Assembly: GCA_964007475.1 (NCBI GenBank)
Contig: OZ023274.1
Span: 36,789,816 to 36,853,815 of the forward strand
Direction of reading: 5' to 3'
Length of the DNA stretch: 64,000 bases
Source of the DNA: Hybos culiciformis
Lineage: Eukaryota; Arthropoda; Insecta; Diptera; Hybotidae
Both the position numbers and the translations under genes were made by a program. Numbering within the stretch: the stretch's first letter is position 1; each line of letters opens with the position of its first letter. The notes beneath the pieces were generated by a model. That model made no database searches, was not told the DNA's origin, and was given only the letters and a program-made list of their open reading frames with translations. Positions 11,759-22,860 of this stretch are shown piece by piece.

Positions 11759-13224
11759 AACTAATCATTTAAAACCAAAATTAATATATTTAATTAATTT
11801 TCAATTTTCTTCATTTCTCTATTTATTTAATATTGTATTGAGTGGAGGAATATTTATTTTGATTGATGAGGTTTACAAAATTGTCATTATTTTATTTTTA
11901 ACAAATATTTGACTTTTGACATTGACATATTATTTCTTAAATTAATTGAGTATTGAGTGAGTGAAACTGTGGTATTGACATAGAGAGAAAATAACGCCAT
12001 CCATTGTTAATTCAGAAAACAAGTAACCCAGAAATTGGAACACCCCAAGTTCAAAAATACTTTTTATTTCAAATTCCAAGAAAATTTGGTTCTTAAATTT
12101 ATCTATCTACTTTACATTTGCTCACCCAAAAATAATTTACAAAACTTTTTTCCCATACAAATAACCAGCGTTCATTTTCTAATTCTTCGTTATTTGTTGT
12201 GGAGATTCCTTAATATGTGAAACTGTATATTCAGTTTAATTTATTCTAAAAACATTTATTACTTATTTACTAATTTAATTATTGCCCATTATGTCGATTT
12301 TCAAGCTTCATATGCATTATTTTTCAAAAGATTTTAAATTTTTTAATTTATATCGTAACAAAACGCTTAAAATTACATCTAATAGGTGTCTATCTATATT
12401 CTATACTCTACACTTACTTTTGCTAATTTTTACCACTGATGGCGTTTTCTAAAGTATAAATTCCATTTCATTTGAGTGAGTTTGTTTTCATAAATTAATT
12501 TAGTATAATTTTATTGAGTGAGGCTATTTATGAGGATGATTCAGTGATGCCAACTTACGGAATTTTTCAATAGATTTCTGAATTTTTTTTAACTTTAGGA
12601 ATTTACAAGGATTTACGGAATACAATCTACGTAATAATGCCAAAATCTAGGTACAAAAATTGTGTAATTTTAAATTTTCTTTGATATCCAAAATACTGTT
12701 GGCATTTAATTTTCTTTTATTTATTTACAGTGCATATTTCAGGAATTCTACGGATTTCTTTTTACAGATCTAAAGAATTTTTAACAGGAAAAGTTGGCAT
12801 CATTAGGATGATTAAAAAATAATGAGCGAATGGAGATGCAGAGAAATTTAAATTTTTTAATAAAAACTGGATGAGTTGATTTTAAATTGTTTTTTTTTTT
12901 TTTTTGAATTATATTTAACTTAAATAATAATTATTAATAAAATAAAAAAAGGTATAAAATAATAAAATTTTAATTCTCTGAATTAATGAATTTTTTTTTT
13001 GGATTTCGTCTTCACAATGAAATGACAAGACAAGAGCAAAAATAAAAAAAAAGATGTTTTGTTTTAAATTGATTTTATTATTTTTTTTTAGGATTCTTCA
13101 AGTTCATCGAAAAATTTCTACTAATTTGTTGTGGAATCCAACCTAATCCAGTCGGAATTATTTTCATAATTAAAAAAAAAAAACAATAAAAATTAAGAAG
13201 ATTTAATTAAATTTGAAAATAAAA
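11759..13224. promoter_or_regulatory. Head-to-head intergenic region between Rabex-5 and TMEM11/PMI
   Basis: The two start codons are 1466 bp apart on opposite strands, so this interval must hold both promoters and 5' UTRs. Patches containing GGCG/CGCC (about 11993-12000 and 12437-12443) stand out from the AT-rich background. Neither start site can be pinned from sequence alone. A hAT-type MITE occupies 12542-12805. Confidence 0.6.
12542..12805. mobile_element. hAT-type MITE with 8 bp target-site duplication
   Basis: The left end is CAGTGATGCCAACTT (12542-12556). The right end is AAGTTGGCATCATTA (12791-12805), an inverted copy with two changes at the outer tip. The flanks carry an exact 8 bp direct duplication GGATGATT (12534-12541 and 12806-12813). 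CAGTG-type ends and 8 bp duplications are diagnostic of hAT elements. At 264 bp with no coding capacity this is a non-autonomous MITE. It sits between two divergently transcribed genes. Confidence 0.9.
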
Positions 13225-14966
13225 ATGTTGATTGGCCGAGATAATGCGAAACAGTTAACTTCTGCTGGGTAAGTTAATTCTTTTTTTTAAAGAATTTCTG
13301 TTAAAGCGCGGAAATTGAAAATTAAATAATTTTTGAAAAATTCCAAAAATAAAAAATTAGAAAATTGTATAAAAGAAAAAAGTTGTAAACAAATTTATAA
13401 CACAATATAAAAATTGGTTATGTAAGGTGTATTTTTTTTTCTTAAGAGTTCCCGTATCAACAATTTTCTGAAAATGGAAATGATTTCATCTTTCAAAAAC
13501 ATTAATATTTTTTTATGTTCTACAGTGTTATATATACCTACAGAGCCCCCCTAATATACATACTTAATACCTACCAAGGTATTAACCATGAAACCATCTT
13601 GTTTTTTATACAAAAAACAAATATCTTGCATGGTGCAAATGTATAAATCCAAAACCAATATATAGGTACAGGTAAGATATAGGTAGGCACCTACCGTTTA
13701 AAGGTGCATATTTACCTATCTTACCTAGTTGGTATCTGCTAGTACAATGAAAACAAATGTCACACTTTATTTTTTCAAATTAGGAAAATCATTATCACCT
13801 CATCATCTGAACATTAAAATTTCTTGACAGAATACATATACATACCTACTCCATTTGCCGGCCTGCACCGTGTTCGGCATATAGTTTTTGTGTTTAGCAT
13901 AAAAAAATTTTAAAATATATTTAATTTTACTTTTTTTTTTACCTAATTTAGATATGCTAAACAAGTATTTATTTAAAATTACATTAATTTATAAATAATT
14001 TTCTTGTTTATTTTTTAGAGAATCAGATAGCCCAACAATTTATATAATTCGAGAAGTTTATGATAGTGGAAATGCTCATGAAAGTTTTGAATTAGAACTT
14101 GAAAAAGCCTTAGAATCGAAAGTTAATTATATAATTATTGAACCAACCCGATTAGGCGATGAAACTGGTAGGTGGATTACAGTTGGTAATTGTTTGCATC
14201 AAACTGCTGTAATTTCTGGACTAACGTCAGTAGTATCTAGCTTATTATGGCAAGATCATCCTGTATTTAGTTCTACATCATGTGCTGTATCAATTTTCTG
14301 TACAGGATTATATACAGTATCATGGAATTATGATCCTTGTGTAAAATATCAGGTACATATAATAAAAATTTCTTTTATTCCTAATTGTTAGTAATGATAA
14401 TAATTTAAAGACATTAAAAAAAAAACTAAGAAAACATAAAAACGATTGTACAATTATACCTCAAATGATTTATGTTTAATACAAATAAAAAAGATGGAGA
14501 AAATATCAACTTTTTCAAGCCCTTTGACTTGGTAAGACTTGGTAAGAACTTGGAAGGAGCTAAAAAAAACAATGTTAAAGAGATATGCTCTGGGGTTTAT
14601 TATGATTTGTGAATGACGATTCAATCGTAAAAATTAACAGAATTCTCATTTTTCTTCCAATTCGAGAGAAAATTGCATTGATTTTAAATCGAATCATATT
14701 TTATGATTTTCCTCCCATCTTTAAATACATATATTGATCCTTGAAGTTTATTTTTCTGGCATTTTAAGAAATAAATGTTTTATTTTATCTCGTTTTAGGT
14801 TGAAAAGGATTCTAAAAAATTAGATAAAGTCCCTAATTTGAGTGAATTTTCGTCTCCAGTTGTATTGACATTAACAGGAAATAATAAAAAAAAATATTTA
14901 CATCGTAGTGTTACTTTATTAGCATGTGCATTTTGTGCTTGGCAAATATATAAAGCATATAAATAG
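13225..14966 (+). CDS. PMI: TMEM11 / PMI: mitochondrial inner-membrane morphology protein
   Basis: Three exons (13225-13268, 14019-14352, 14799-14966) join to 181 aa, close to the 192 aa of human TMEM11. The hallmark block is IEPTRLGDETGRWITVGNCL in exon 2, followed by two hydrophobic segments (around SGLTSVVSSLL and TSCAVSIFCTGLYTVSW) and the DPCVKYQVE motif across the exon 2/3 junction. The C-terminus (HRSVTLLACAFCAWQIYKAY) matches the family's final helix. The protein lies in the mitochondrial inner membrane and controls mitochondrial and cristae shape; the Drosophila orthologue is Pantagruelian Mitochondrion I. Splice sites are GTAAGT/TTTTAG and GTACAT/TTTTAG. The start ATG is the first in frame and gives a short N-terminus before a phase-2 junction. 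It is head-to-head with Rabex-5. Confidence 0.94.
13670..13726. repeat. Short hairpin in TMEM11 intron 1 (possible small-RNA precursor)
   Basis: Left arm AGGTAAGATATAGGTAGGCACCT (13670-13692, given here as two parts: AGGTAAGATA plus TAGGTAGGCACCT) pairs with the right arm ending CTATCTTACCT (to 13726). There are 10 bp at the base, a 2-base bulge, a small internal loop, then 6 bp (GCACCT/AGGTGC) closing a 9-base loop. Flanking ACCAA and TTGGT may extend it. It could be a miRNA-like precursor or the remains of a palindromic repeat. Confidence 0.4.
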
Positions 14967-15030
14967 TAAAGTTGAAAAAAAATTGTAAATTAAGTAAAAA
15001 TAAGAAGGAAGCAGGAAAATCTATAAAAAA

Positions 15031-15040
15031 AATAAATAAA
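15031..15040 (+). terminator. Polyadenylation signal of TMEM11/PMI
   Basis: Two overlapping AATAAA hexamers lie about 65 bases after the TAG stop and before a T-rich stretch, the expected layout for a short 3' UTR. In DNA this AT-rich the hexamer is common, so position relative to the stop is the main support. Confidence 0.55.
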
Positions 15041-16569
15041 ATTTGTTAGCATACTTTTTTTAAAATTTTTGTTTTGGGATAATTTTTATTGTGATTATAG
15101 TCAACCGTTCTTTCTTGTTTTGTTATTTTTGATTAAAATTTATTAATAAATAACATTTAAAATTTCAGAATTAAAAATTATTTTATTTCAAGAAATCCCT
15201 TGTCACAAGGTAATTATATTTTTTTGAATCGAGTTTAAAATCCAATTGTGTAATTTATTTTGGTAATATCATATTTATTATATTATTTTAATTTTATTTT
15301 TCGTTACTAATATTTGATAAGTTTAGAGAAACTTATAGATTTTTATAGTGTGCAAGAGGAAGTATTATGTTTACGTTATAATAAATTAGATTACAAAATT
15401 GCCTTGAAATGAATTTTATTTTGCAAGTTTTGAAATTTATGAATTTGAAGCAAAGAATTAAGTAATTCGAAAGCTATTTGTGAGCCACAAATTTAACATT
15501 AACATTGAGGTCTTATTACTTTCAAAGCTATTCAAATGATGAACTAATAAAATTAAGTTAATTTCATAAAATAACCAAGTTTTCCATGTTTATTTATTTT
15601 TTATTCAAATATAATTTTTGCTTCTACATTATTATGTTAATTTTAAAAATGTTTCATTAAATATATATAACTAAATTAGAGCTTTTTAAACCAAGTAATC
15701 TTATTGTAATTTTTGCTTAATTTTATAAAAATCGTTCTTCAAATTTTTTTTTGAAATGACTTATTTACAATTCGCATATACCATAAAAATTAAAAAATAC
15801 GTATACATATAAATGTCGACAATACTAGGCTAGTATCATTGTTAGTTTAGGATTCAAATAATTTAAATTGAAAAATATCGAAACTTATTTCAATATATTG
15901 GACTGACAAGAGTATGAAGTATGATCTTCATCTTCATTATATTTTATATTAATCCTTTGGTTTGTTTTTAATTACAATTATTCTTGCCATACTTATTTTA
16001 ATCGGGCTCATATTCTATTATAAATCAGTTATATTGTCTTTGTATATATAAAAAAAAACGTAATTACAATGTTTCTATATAATTTCAAATGTAAAAATGT
16101 TTACTTGACAGGCATTATTTCAACGAATATAGATTTATTAGTAAAACGCCCTGTAAAAAATATTTATTACGTCCATATAACTTTTGTCATAAATTTTATT
16201 TATATGGACAGATATGTCAAAACTATTTTGTTAAAGCTCTATTGAGTTTGTTACGTATCGAGTCACTTGAACGCTTAAATTATCATGTCAATTGATGACG
16301 ATTTGCTTATACATAAAATAAACATATATTTTTCAACTGATTTCGTCGTCATTATGTCAACAATACTGAATTCAAAAACAAAAATCATTTCTAAACTCTG
16401 ATTTAATAACGTTCCTAACAATTTTTTTTTGGTTAAAAAGCTCCTTAAAAATAGCAGACATAAATGTAGTATGTATTTAATATATTTCAATAGATGTAAA
16501 TGTTATCTTAAGGTTAATAAAACTTGATCATAATCCAATTCTTGTTTTTGTTTTTCAGATTTTACTGAA
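15041..16569. other. Tail-to-tail spacer between TMEM11/PMI and Rbp1
   Basis: Holds the 3' UTR of minus-strand Rbp1 on its right side. The minus-strand open frames at 16275-16490 and 16503-16697 are 3' UTR or out-of-frame readings of the Rbp1 last exon. No other gene is seen. Confidence 0.55.
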
Positions 16570-19500
16570 CTAACGTCTTGAGTCAGAACGACTTCTATCA
16601 TGTCTGTCGCGACTGAAACTTCGTGAACGGCTTCTGTCTCTGGATCTTCTTGGTGAACGGGATCTAGAAATAAAAATTCAACAAAAAATAAATACAAGAA
16701 AATAAATAATATAATTTTTTAAGTTAATTTTTACTTATAATTTATAATGGAAAATAAAAAAAAAATTCTCCTGGAATTAAAAAAGAATCACTTGAAATTA
16801 AAACTTCAAATGCTTAATAACATTCACTTTTTCTTCTCATGAAAAATCTCTATTATAACGTTGCAATTTTAAGAAAATAATTGATGAATATTATATATAT
16901 TTAAAATGTTCAATTGCTTGTTTGAAATCTGCTTAAGAATCAATAAAATAAAATTCAATTAATTATTTTGCAAAGATAATATAATAAGTTTCAATAATTT
17001 TGTGGAAATTTACAATAACTTTATCGGATACATTCTAGGTATTTGGGCATATTATTAAAAATTACAAAATGTATGTTTGGTTTTTTATAAAAACTACGTT
17101 AGCTAGGTTTCTTGTTTTTGAAATTACATTTATGAATTTACAATAGATGTGTATGAAATATTACCGAGTAGTTATTTTAGTTGAGGAGCACACTTTATGT
17201 ATGCTGAACTAAAATAAAAGTTTATAAGTTCTCAACTAATAAATGAAAATGAACAAAAATACGTACTTTTCTAAGATAATTAGTTAAATTTTTTTTTATT
17301 GATTCTTTAGTAGTGTCTTTGAAAAACACAAATAAATATAATTTTTTTCTACATGAATGAAATAAGAGTAAGGCAATCTTATTTTCAAATTAAGCTATGA
17401 ATGGACAGATGTTTTTTTCATAGATTCTAGGTAAATATATAATTTGTAATTTTTTGTTGTGCCAATTTTATTCTAAATAAATTTTTAAATCAAATTTAAT
17501 TATATTTTAGTTTTATTTATTAAGAAGAAAGTTATTTGTAGTTCTCCTTTTTTATATCACATAAAATATAAATAAATTTATTTTAAAAATTAAGTAGTAT
17601 TGAAATGCATTAAATCGCTTTATCAAATCAATTAAAGAAATTAAGGAAGAATGAACTAAATATTGACAGATTAAAATATTCCAAAACATATTTTAACTTT
17701 CTAAATTGGAAATAGTAAAAAAAAAAAAAAAAAGAATAAAAAAAAATTGGTTAGATTAGAATAATATGATTTAAACATCTGTAACTCATAACAAAATTTT
17801 TTCATAAAAGTGCTATTTTAAATCAAAATTAAAAAAAAATATAAATAAATCAGAAGCATAATATTATGACATTTATTGAGAATTTTTTTTATTATTTATT
17901 ATATTGCGACCTATCTTAAAAAATGTGTTTCTTACTGACAATTTGAAGTTTTAAATAAATTTTTCTGCAGAAGAAAAAATAATCAAAAAACTAAAAAATG
18001 TCGATCTACTATTGATTAACGTTTACACAAATTAACTTAGAGAAGAAAAAAAAAAATTATATAAAAACTTGTAAGTATGTGATTCCTCAAATTCTCAATT
18101 AAAGTCATTTCGTTTAAAGTAATTTTGAATTTTTTTGTTTTTGAACTTTAGAATAATACATCGCATCGTAGACAACGATAAATATCAAACGTAAGCGAAC
18201 CTTATTTCTTATATTATGTACATAGTAAGATAATATTTTAAATTTTTCTATTCGAAGTTGTTGCATTTACATTGGATATTCAATTTAGGGTGTTGGACAC
18301 CGAATAATATATTTTAAATTATGTAGGTATTAAAACCTCTTATTTTATAAATTTAAATTAATTGAAACAAAAACTTTACTTTTTAATGAGAATATTATTT
18401 GATATTTTTATTATTTCACAAATGATGATAAAAAAAATATTATAAAATAGAATTTTCTCTTGAAAAGGCAAACATAATAATTGAAAGAATAAAGTCCGCA
18501 AACGTTGAAAATAACGAATATATTGCTCTAAAATTCAAAATTTAAATTAATAATTAAAAAAACTAATGAAACAACAAACAAACCACTGAAATGATTCCGG
18601 GGTTGATCGATGTGTTGAGGTCTAGTACAATATTAGTAGGAGATGGAATCTTTATTAGCTGATTTGAAATTTTATAATTTATAGTTGTTAAATGTGAACA
18701 AAATTTACGCTGACAATTTGAAGATTCTGTACTAAATTGAAGTTCAACAAAGTCCCGTAAAAATATTGACGATTAGAAGATTTGAAATCTTGAAAGACTC
18801 ATGGTGCCATTGAGGCTAATCACTTCTTTTTTGACCTGATGGTTCATGCACTAAATATGATATTGCATTTTGAAGGAGTTGATTGATTGTGGTGGTTTTT
18901 GATTTACTATTGTGGTCATGAATTGTAAATGGTTTTGAAATTTGTTTTGATTGAAGAACGAAGAATTTTTTTTGCATAAAAATATTAAGAATATATGTTG
19001 AAATTATTTTTTTTTTTAACAGGACGTACTGCTTGTGGAATTATCAAAATAACAGTTTACATTACAATATCGTTTATGAATCTTAAAAATATTGAATGAA
19101 GTGAATATAATAAAACAATACCCATTATAATTTTTATTCTTAGCTTCCGAATTCTACAAGATTAAAAGACACACTTCTTGGAACCTTGCAATGTTAACAA
19201 AATAAATTGTAATTATATTGAAATAGAGACAATAGAGAGAAAGAAAAACACATTATATTTTGGTATCCCATTCAGCCCACCTGAAGAACAAAATTTTGAG
19301 TCAGAACTTGCAACAAAATATTCTATTAAGGATTTCCCATTTAAACATCAAGATTATATTTTGAAAAAAAAACTAATCATTTTAAATATAACATAGGTAT
19401 ATAAATTTTTAAGAAAAAAAAATTGTTTTAAATGATCAAGAATATTTCTGAAAGTAAATTACTGAAATTTTAGTTGCATAATTGGTTTTGATTAGTCTAC

Positions 19501-21910
19501 ACAACTATTATTTGATTCCCTGCTTTTAACAGATCAATATTTCTCTATTTTCTAAAAAAAAATTCGCACGGATTGAAAATATTACGGAATTATATATCGT
19601 TCTTTGGTAGTTACATTTTTTTTTTTTTTTTATAAACAATATTGTAATGTAAACTGCGAAAAATTTATGCAAATTTGTAGTGATGAGCTAATTACATCAA
19701 ACATTTCACCTTCAAAAAAATTCATCCATAGAAAATCCAGGCTAGACTCTGTTGGATGGCTCAATTTTCTTTCCTATTATCAATAACGAAGACTTTTTAA
19801 GGCTTAAGAAAAATAAGATCGGTTGTCGCTGTGGAGATTATTTTGTGCAAAACTCTCATTCACAATAAAATTCTTTCAAAATTTGCTTTTTTAATTAACA
19901 ATCATCTTTGATGTTTTTATTAAGTTGGATAATAAAATTTTATAGAATTTTGAAAATTCTTTAAAAATGCTGAATATTATCCCATACTGTTGAATTTCAA
20001 AAGAATCTTTTATTGATGAGAGCAAGGATGATAACGTCATTGTGGTGAATAAAATGATGTCATTTAAAACTACAGATGATATTATATATATTTTTAAATT
20101 TAATATTAGAAAAATTAAATTGTGATTTTTGTTGTATTTGATGTATTGTTGTTGTTGTTGTTTGTAGAAGTAATGGTAGTAGTAATAATAGTAGTAATAG
20201 TAGGAGAAGCAGTGACTTATATTTATTAATAATAATAATATGATGAACATTATTTTCAAATCGATGATACTATTGTTGGTTTTCGTGACATTATTATTGG
20301 TGATATTGGTGAAATTTGCGGTTATGTTTGTATATTTTATAAAACTATTGAAGGAGAAGGAAGTAGTATTATTTTTAGAAGAAATCCTGAAATTAATACA
20401 CTATTGCTTTTTTAACTGAATTTCGAATAAAATAATAATAAATAAAAAAAAGATAAATTCTTGGTTTTTAAATACTTAATAACAATTATTTTAAAATAAA
20501 GTAACACTGACGAAAGACAAAAAAAATCAATGGTAGTACAATCACAAAAATATAGTAGAAAATCTGATTTTTTAAACGTTGGCTTTTCCATTCGGAAATT
20601 ATTTTTTATTTTTATTAAAAAAACTTGGTTACATGACTAGATTTCAATTAATCTAAGTTTATCACGATAATGGAATTTTAAAGCATTACAACACTAAATA
20701 CCTACAAATTCGTATTTTATAGTGATTTGTTTTTGACAATTGAATAAACATCCTATCATCTTAATTTTTTTTTTAAAGTAAGTCGAAATTTAATTACATT
20801 TTGTGTGTAATAAAAAAGTGGAAGTGGTTCTAGAAAAACTTTCTACAGTTTTAATATTTCGAGATAAATGCTAAACTGAATATTTCAAATTTTATTATTA
20901 ATTTTAAATTAAACTGCATTTGATTTGATCTCAAGGAATACAATTTCAATAATTTAAGAGAAAATGTTATTTTTTTATTGATCATTATTTTTGAGTATTT
21001 GAATTTCTTTAACTATATACAAAAATACTGACACTAGTGATTACTTTGAAACCACTGAAATAAAACCTAAAATTTCCATTATTTTTTTTGTTAATTTTAA
21101 ACTATTATTAATAAACTCGAATCAAAATTTGTTTATCATTGTTTTTTTTATTAGATTCTGTCAGAAATTTTATACACACCATTAGGTAAAAAATATAAGA
21201 TTTATATACTTCTTTCCAGATATCAAAATTGAAAAAAAAAAATTGTATTCCACAGTAGTGATCTAAGCGTAACATTTTGGAATTCATAACAATTTTTTGT
21301 TATAAATGTATAAAATTGTTAGTGTTATATTTACCAAAAAATTGACGATATTACAAATCAAAATATGTTACGTAATTTCGAAAATAATTAATCAATATTC
21401 AAAGTAACTTTGAATATCTATTGAAATACTTATTTAAAGGGTTATATCTATTCAATCAAACGATACGAATAAAAACTAAAAAAAACCACTAACTACCAAT
21501 AGTAATTTTAATTACCTGTACCTTCTGCCGCCACGCCCTCCTCCACCACCGCGTTGCCTACGTTCATCTCGTCTTGTTTTTCCCGAAGACATTTCCACTC
21601 GAATTCTGGTTCCACAACATCGTCTAAAAATGTTTTTATTCGTTAAATTATTAATATAGGTAAAATAAGTTTGATTTTATCTAATATAAATTTTGACTTA
21701 CGTTCCGTCTAATCCTCGAACTGCATCTTCAGCATCTCTTTTATCCTCAAATTCGACAAAGGCAAATCCTGGTGGATTTCTAGCTACCCAAACGTTTCTC
21801 AATGGACCATATTTACTAAATGCATTTTCAATTTCATATTTTGATGCCGATGAACCCAAATTACCAATATAGACTTTACAGTCTAAGTCCCATTCACGAT
21901 ACCGTGGCAT
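16570..21910 (-). CDS. Rbp1: SR-family splicing factor, Rbp1/SRSF3 type
   Basis: Three coding exons (21702-21910, 21516-21623, 16570-16663) join to 136 aa. It begins MPRYREWD and has one RRM (about 11-85) with RNP2 VYIGNL (13-18) and RNP1 PGFAFVEF (47-54). The RRM is followed by a basic glycine-rich hinge ([11 protein letters not shown]) and a C-terminal RS domain with [14 protein letters not shown] repeats ending at TAG. There is no CCHC zinc knuckle, which separates it from SRSF7/x16. Length and the first exon closely match Drosophila Rbp1 (dual role in constitutive and doublesex splicing). Splice junctions are GTAAGT/TTTTAG and GTAATT/TTCTAG. The start is fixed by the conserved N-terminus; an upstream 5' UTR exon is likely. 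The 4852 bp last intron is long for so small a gene. Confidence 0.94.
18601..18957 (-). promoter_or_regulatory. Cluster of dsx-repeat-like sites in the Rbp1 intron
   Basis: On the minus (sense) strand three 13-mers resemble the doublesex repeat TCWWCRATCAACA: TCTTCAATCAAAA (18945-18957, 12 of 13), ACATCGATCAACC (18601-18613, 11 of 13) and CAATCAATCAACT (18877-18889, 10 of 13). The surrounding ~370 bp is less repetitive and richer in G+C than the rest of the intron. Rbp1 is known to recognise dsx-repeat-type sequence and to autoregulate its splicing in Drosophila. A regulatory or poison-exon role here is inference. Confidence 0.25.
20145..20210. repeat. Compound trinucleotide microsatellite
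   Basis: A (TTG)n tract (20145-20163) runs into interrupted (AGT/AAT)n (20167-20205), all inside the long Rbp1 intron. The minus-strand open frame 19891-20259 with a Tyr run is a reading of this repeat. Confidence 0.75.
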
Positions 21911-22860
21911 AGTTCTACTCTTTGTTGGTCGAATCTTGAAAATTTTTTAGCAAATCTAAAAAAAAAATATTAAATTGTAATGAATAATTTGAATATTATT
22001 TTAACTTGTTCTTCGAACTTCAAAATTAAAAAAAAAAATTAAAACTACGAAAATTGGAATTGAATAGGCTCGATTGTTATTTAAAAAAATAACTCTTTGG
22101 CAGTACGATGTGATTTCTGACATTTATGTTCTTCACCAACCCCCATTCAATTTTGCCCGTTTTTATTGAAAATAAAATTGTTCTTTCGGCAATTTTAACG
22201 TGTCGGCGTCATTGACCGGAAAGTAAGTAAAGTAGAGGAGGAATGGATAGAAAAAAAAACTTTCTCTTAATTTTAAAATCCGGAAATACTTGGGGACTTG
22301 GGGTTTGGCTTGGGACTTCATACGATCTCTCAACTTTCTTCTTACGAGTCTTCAAATTGTTTATTAATTGTTAATTTTATAAAATTTATATAAAAAAATT
22401 TTAAAATTAAAAAAGGAAAATTTCAGCAATGGCCGCTTCTTTTTTTCACACCGCGTTATTTCTTTAAAAATTAAAAAATATACGCATTTCTTTTCAATTT
22501 CAACAAACAACCTCGAAAGTCGAAATGAAAATTATTATTTTACTCACTTTTAAACAAAAATTATGCTTTATTTTTATTTTAAACAATTATTATGCAGTAA
22601 TTATTTAATTTTTTATTATTTTTTTAATAATTTTTTATTATTTTATTATATTTTCTGCAAGCAAAACCAAAAAAGTCAAAAAAAAAAGTAAAAAAGAGAG
22701 AAGAACGTAAAAAAATTTAAGTAAAAAAAATTAGAAATATGCGCGATAGCGGTTAGCAGTCTGCTAAAATATATGTCTTTTAAATGGCGCTGACTAAATT
22801 TTAGATTTCTTTCTCTTTAGAGCATCCGTGATTTAGCCTCAAATCTTGAACTCTATTATA
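21911..22860 (-). promoter_or_regulatory. 5' UTR and promoter interval of Rbp1
   Basis: Lies immediately upstream of the Rbp1 start on the minus strand. An isolated higher-GC patch at about 22738-22795, containing GCGCGATAGCGG and ATGGCGCTGAC, is the best candidate for the transcription start. A pyrimidine-rich tract ending TTTTTTTAG just upstream of the ATG (about 21957-21966) could be an acceptor joining a 5' UTR exon. Confidence 0.35.

Noticed and set aside
16503..16697. 64-codon minus-strand open frame overlapping the Rbp1 last exon
   Set aside because: It is the wrong frame of the RS-domain exon; the spliced frame gives SR dipeptides and stops at TAG (16570).
19178..19786. Two plus-strand open frames (72 and 60 codons) inside the Rbp1 intron
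   Set aside because: The patch is somewhat more complex than its surroundings, but there is no family match, no splice support, and the frames include A/T runs. A decayed repeat is possible.
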